DNA from: JAPLVS01 sp043809265
Lineage (GTDB): Archaea; Iainarchaeota; Iainarchaeia; Iainarchaeales; DTGL01
Length of the DNA: 44,128 bases
Assembly: GCA_043809265.1 (NCBI GenBank)
Contig: JAZDDY010000021.1
Span: forward strand, 1 to 44,128
Reading direction: 5' to 3'
The notes beneath the pieces are model-generated. The model had not been told where the DNA came from, did not search any database, and saw only the letters and a list, made by a program, of their open reading frames with translations. Positions within the stretch are counted from its first letter, which is position 1. Each line of letters starts with the position of its first letter. Positions 41,603 to 44,128 of this stretch are shown here, piece by piece. A program made the position numbers and the translations under genes.

Positions 41603-42415
41603 ATGGAGCCGGCAAAAAAGCTTGAACGGTTCGATGTATTGGTTCACCCTTTTTATGATGCCAGACGCCAGGAAAAGGCCGAGGGTGACGTAAAGTACAT
41701 GGCCGGCGCGTGGGGAAAAAGGGTTAAAGAAATCAGCGAAGACCCGGGAAGGATTCTCATAGTCTATGACACTTTTGCGATCCTGTCTCCCTCAAGATTT
41801 TCTCCCCGCATGAAATATCACATCCAAAGGTTCAACTCCTACCTTGAAAGGATTTTGGGCGACCGCGTAATTTTCTGCGATAAAACTACCGACACAGTGG
41901 AGCTCTCAGAAAAACTCGAAAAGAGGGGCCTGAGCCTGGACGACCTGAAAAAGGCAGAAGGAAGGATATTCGGCGAAGCTCCCACAATCTGTGTGACTAT
42001 TGCCAGGAGAACTCTGCAAGAAGCACTCGGCAAAGACCTGGTCTTTGAGCCAAGGCTTTCGGTTGAAGGAGTCAGCGACCGGGGAGAAATAGGGTTCGGC
42101 AGCTACAATATCTTCCGAAAGGAAAACAAGTGGTATGGCAGTTTCAGGCATCAAAGGAGGGCAACCGCAAGGAAAGAGAAAAGGCTTTCTGGAGCAGGAA
42201 AGCAGAGCAAGCCCCCTAGAACAAGCGCGCGGCAACAGGACAGACCTTTGAGGAGAACCCCCGAGAGCCTGAAAAAAATTCTGACGCACCGGAAAAATCA
42301 GAATTTCATTTTTTCCTTCGGTTTAAGAAATCAGGCCCCCCTGAAACCAATTTTCAGCGTTTTTCCGGGCTTCGTTTTGGCGCCAATCAGATTTTCAGCG
42401 TTCTGCCGGGCTTGA
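41603..42415 (+). CDS. Unknown protein with basic C-terminal half
   Basis: 270 residues from the ATG at 41603; the GTG at 41588 is less likely because an A/T box sits 23-31 nt upstream of the ATG. The N-terminal 150 residues look like an alpha/beta domain (FDVLVHPFYDARRQ, ILIVYDTFAIL, VIFCDKTTD). A strongly basic, Arg/Lys/Gln-rich low-complexity tail follows from about residue 175. The last 40 residues overlap the convergent MBL-fold gene by 29 nt and may be a random extension. No family recognised. Nucleic-acid binding is possible from charge only. Confidence 0.6.
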   Translation: MEPAKKLERFDVLVHPFYDARRQEKAEGDVKYMAGAWGKRVKEISEDPGRILIVYDTFAILSPSRFSPRMKYHIQRFNSYLERILGDRVIFCDKTTDTVELSEKLEKRGLSLDDLKKAEGRIFGEAPTICVTIARRTLQEALGKDLVFEPRLSVEGVSDRGEIGFGSYNIFRKENKWYGSFRHQRRATARKEKRLSGAGKQSKPPRTSARQQDRPLRRTPESLKKILTHRKNQNFIFSFGLRNQAPLKPIFSVFPGFVLAPIRFSAFCRA

Positions 42416-43073
42416 GCACTACGGCTTCGGTGTTCAGGATGCTTTTTTCGATTTTTTCCTTGAATTCACCAGGGCGGCATTTGATTACATCAAAAGTGTT
42501 GTAATGCATCGGAATCGCGTATTTTGGCTCCATTGTTTTGACTGCGCGCACGGCATCCACCAAATCCATAGTGATTACGCCGCCGATTGGAACGCAGAGC
42601 ACGTCGGCCTTTAATTTTGCGAATATTCCCGTGAGGTCTGTGTCGCCTGTGTGCACAAGGGAATCGCCGTTGCTTTCAAGCCTGAAGCCCATCGGGTAAA
42701 AGGAATTCGGGTGGTGCGCAGGCAAAGGCTCGATTTCCACGCCCCCGAAATTTATCTTTTTTTTCAGGTCGATGGATTTTTTCTGCCGGTGGTTTATGTT
42801 AAGGTCGGCAAGCAGGTCGTCATGCGCTATGACAGCGCAGCCGCTTTTGCCTGCAATCTCTTCAATGGCCTTTTTATCAAAGTGGTCGAAGTGCTCGTGC
42901 GACACAAGGATTGCATCCGCATTCATAAGCTGTTTTGCCTTCAACGGGCACGCCATGACCTTTTTCATTCCGCCTTCAGGCGCCTTCGAATCCAAGTACG
43001 GGTCTATCAGAAGCACTTTGCCACCCATCTTGACCCTGAAGAAGGAATGGTAAATGTACTGCACTTCAAACAT
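42387..43073 (-). CDS. MBL-fold metal-dependent hydrolase (UPF0173-like)
   Basis: 228 residues from the ATG at 43073, which has GGAG 6 nt upstream; the TTG at 43097 is rejected. Metal motif VSHEHFDHFD, then LPAHHPN, LVHTGDTDLTG and PMHYNTFD as further ligands. Single-domain hydrolase of the UlaG/UPF0173 group; substrate unknown. A/T box CTTTAAAAA (about 43104-43112). Converges with and overlaps the basic unknown gene. Confidence 0.88.
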   Translation of the reverse strand: MFEVQYIYHSFFRVKMGGKVLLIDPYLDSKAPEGGMKKVMACPLKAKQLMNADAILVSHEHFDHFDKKAIEEIAGKSGCAVIAHDDLLADLNINHRQKKSIDLKKKINFGGVEIEPLPAHHPNSFYPMGFRLESNGDSLVHTGDTDLTGIFAKLKADVLCVPIGGVITMDLVDAVRAVKTMEPKYAIPMHYNTFDVIKCRPGEFKEKIEKSILNTEAVVLKPGRTLKI

Positions 43074-43189
43074 AGGCGCTCCATAAAAGAAAGGCAAAAT
43101 AGACTTTAAAAACCCATTCGGAAAAATTCAATGCGAAACCGCCCAAGGCGCACAGGAAATAACAATATTAACTTTTATTATGATATTTA

Positions 43190-43198
43190 CATTTAAAG
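43190..43198 (+). promoter_or_regulatory. TATA-like box before the last gene
   Basis: CATTTAAAG, 25-33 nt before the ATG at 43223. A weaker box, CTTTTATTA, lies at 43172-43180. Confidence 0.45.
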
Positions 43199-43222
43199 GT
43201 GTCATTAGTGGGCGGCTGCAAA

Positions 43223-44074
43223 ATGAAAAAAACCATTATCGCTTTTTTTCTCCTGATGCTAATCGGCCTTGCATTTGCAGAGGCAACGAATTACAAAATC
43301 ACAAGCCACGAGATAAACGTGGATGTCGACAGGGACGGCTATGCAACCATCAGGGAAAGACATTACCTGGTGTTTGACGACAAGCAGAGCGCCGAAGAAT
43401 TCCAGCAGTTAAAAAACAACAACCTGAAATTCGATTTGGACCAGTGGGCCAGTTTTGACCCTGCCTTCAAGATAAATTTCGGCCTGCGGACAGACCTAAA
43501 GGAACTCCTGATAGACTTTGCCGACGAACCGAGCGGGGAACTATTGTACTATGCGGAATTCAAGTATTCCTTTAATGTGCCGGCATTCAACAAGAAATCC
43601 GGCGAGGAAGCCGGAAGAAAGATGCGGTTCGAAATAAACAGGACATTCATCAGGCCGCTAACGCACGGCACCGATTTTGTGATTCCCGAATGGACGACCC
43701 TTAGATTTGTGTTGCCGCCGCAGAGCGAACCCGAGAGCCCGCTCGCTACAAGCCCCTTGAACCCCAAAGTGAACATCGGGTACGACTCCCAGGCCAAAAG
43801 GAAAATAGTCGAGGTGCGGGGCTATTTCGCCTCAAACGATTTCGCTTTCGGCTTTTCATACTATGAGGCGATTGCGCCCAGCTTCAGCATCGCAATGCTT
43901 GTAAAGGATTTTGCGGAAAAAACCCAAAGGGAAACGCAGATAACTCTCGGCTTCGCGCTGGTGCTCATCGGCCTAGCATTATTTGCGCTGAGGAAAAAAA
44001 TCGAGGCGCGCGTTTCCGGCTTCATAATAAAAAACTCGAATATCGCGCAGGGCGAAACCGAAGAGCACAAATAA
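43223..44074 (+). CDS. Secreted, C-terminally membrane-anchored protein, unknown function
   Basis: 283 residues from the ATG at 43223 (GTG at 43199 adds eight residues before the signal). A Sec signal peptide KKTIIAFFLLMLIGLAFA precedes an extracytoplasmic beta-rich domain (about 20-245). That domain begins YKITSHEINVDVDRDGYATIRERHYLVF, reminiscent of DUF2207-like domains that follow a signal peptide. One membrane helix follows (ITLGFALVLIGLALFALRKK) with a short cytoplasmic tail. Exposed outside the cell; function unknown. Confidence 0.78.
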   Translation: MKKTIIAFFLLMLIGLAFAEATNYKITSHEINVDVDRDGYATIRERHYLVFDDKQSAEEFQQLKNNNLKFDLDQWASFDPAFKINFGLRTDLKELLIDFADEPSGELLYYAEFKYSFNVPAFNKKSGEEAGRKMRFEINRTFIRPLTHGTDFVIPEWTTLRFVLPPQSEPESPLATSPLNPKVNIGYDSQAKRKIVEVRGYFASNDFAFGFSYYEAIAPSFSIAMLVKDFAEKTQRETQITLGFALVLIGLALFALRKKIEARVSGFIIKNSNIAQGETEEHK

Positions 44075-44077
44075 GGC

Positions 44078-44128
44078 TCAATTCCCTATTTTTTTCTTTT
44101 TGATTCCGCCCTTCAAAGGAACCCCGCA
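44078..44128 (-). CDS. Possible 3' end of a gene continuing past the window
   Basis: On the minus strand one frame is open from the window edge to a TGA at 44078-44080 and would encode CGVPLKGGIKKKKIGN. The basic end is plausible for a real protein, but 16 codons prove nothing. The T-rich plus-strand stretch 44093-44107 could instead just be the terminator of the preceding gene. Confidence 0.2.
   Translation of the reverse strand, partial: CGVPLKGGIKKKKIGN

Overview
The window is archaeal. It encodes a Dph2-type diphthamide enzyme, aRF1, aIF2-alpha, S27e, a two-subunit primase (PriL/PriS), an archaeal GINS subunit, two PCNA clamps, Csl4, RNA polymerase subunit L, a membrane LonB protease, EndoQ and an MJ0822-type S-layer protein. 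Operon-leading genes mostly have a TATA-like box 22-35 nt before the start codon (leaderless or short leaders). Internal genes often carry Shine-Dalgarno (SD) sequences of GGTG/GGAG type. Compact spacing, intermediate G+C and lineage-type hypothetical genes suggest a DPANN-like archaeon, perhaps Diapherotrites or a neighbour. That placement is inference and was not tested phylogenetically.

Layout. 1-6048: 3' part of PEP synthase with a charged linker, dph2, UMP kinase (opposite strand), aRF1 with NIKD in place of NIKS, and a frame-disrupted truD. 6124-12863: cell-envelope block with an Alg7/MraY-like phosphoglycosyl transferase, a flippase-like membrane protein, a lipoprotein, the large S-layer gene with a structured leader and strong terminator, and a winged-helix protein. 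12965-15767: BofA-like membrane protein, AmrS-like radical SAM enzyme and EndoQ, whose C-terminal PCNA-binding-like peptide is encoded a second time just past its stop codon. 15771-20431 (minus): replication/translation operon priL-priS-gins-rps27e-aif2a-pac2.

20539-29348: cation/proton antiporter, PCNA-1, a frame-disrupted type II pantothenate kinase-like gene, a DMT transporter, malic enzyme and aspartase/fumarase, an unknown HExxH protein, then an OB-fold gene overlapping PCNA-2. 29429-31767 (minus): csl4-rpoL-DUF99-signal peptidase. 31843-39662: SpoIIM-like protein, SPFH protein, DUF373 protein, LonB, a methyltransferase whose promoter resembles LonB's, and a DUF2339 membrane protein. 39865-44128: RNase Z with a sugar nucleotidyltransferase, an unknown basic protein, an MBL-fold hydrolase, a secreted and anchored protein, and possibly the tail of another gene.

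How they fit together. EndoQ, two clamps, primase, GINS and an OB-fold protein make this a replication/repair neighbourhood. The glycan-lipid transferase, flippase-like protein, S-layer protein, signal peptidase and sugar nucleotidyltransferase outline surface glycoprotein production. Malic enzyme, aspartase and PEP synthase connect C4 acids, pyruvate and PEP. I saw no rRNA, tRNA, CRISPR array or insertion sequence. No gene-free stretch exceeds 300 bases; the longest is the S-layer leader and promoter (11980-12215).
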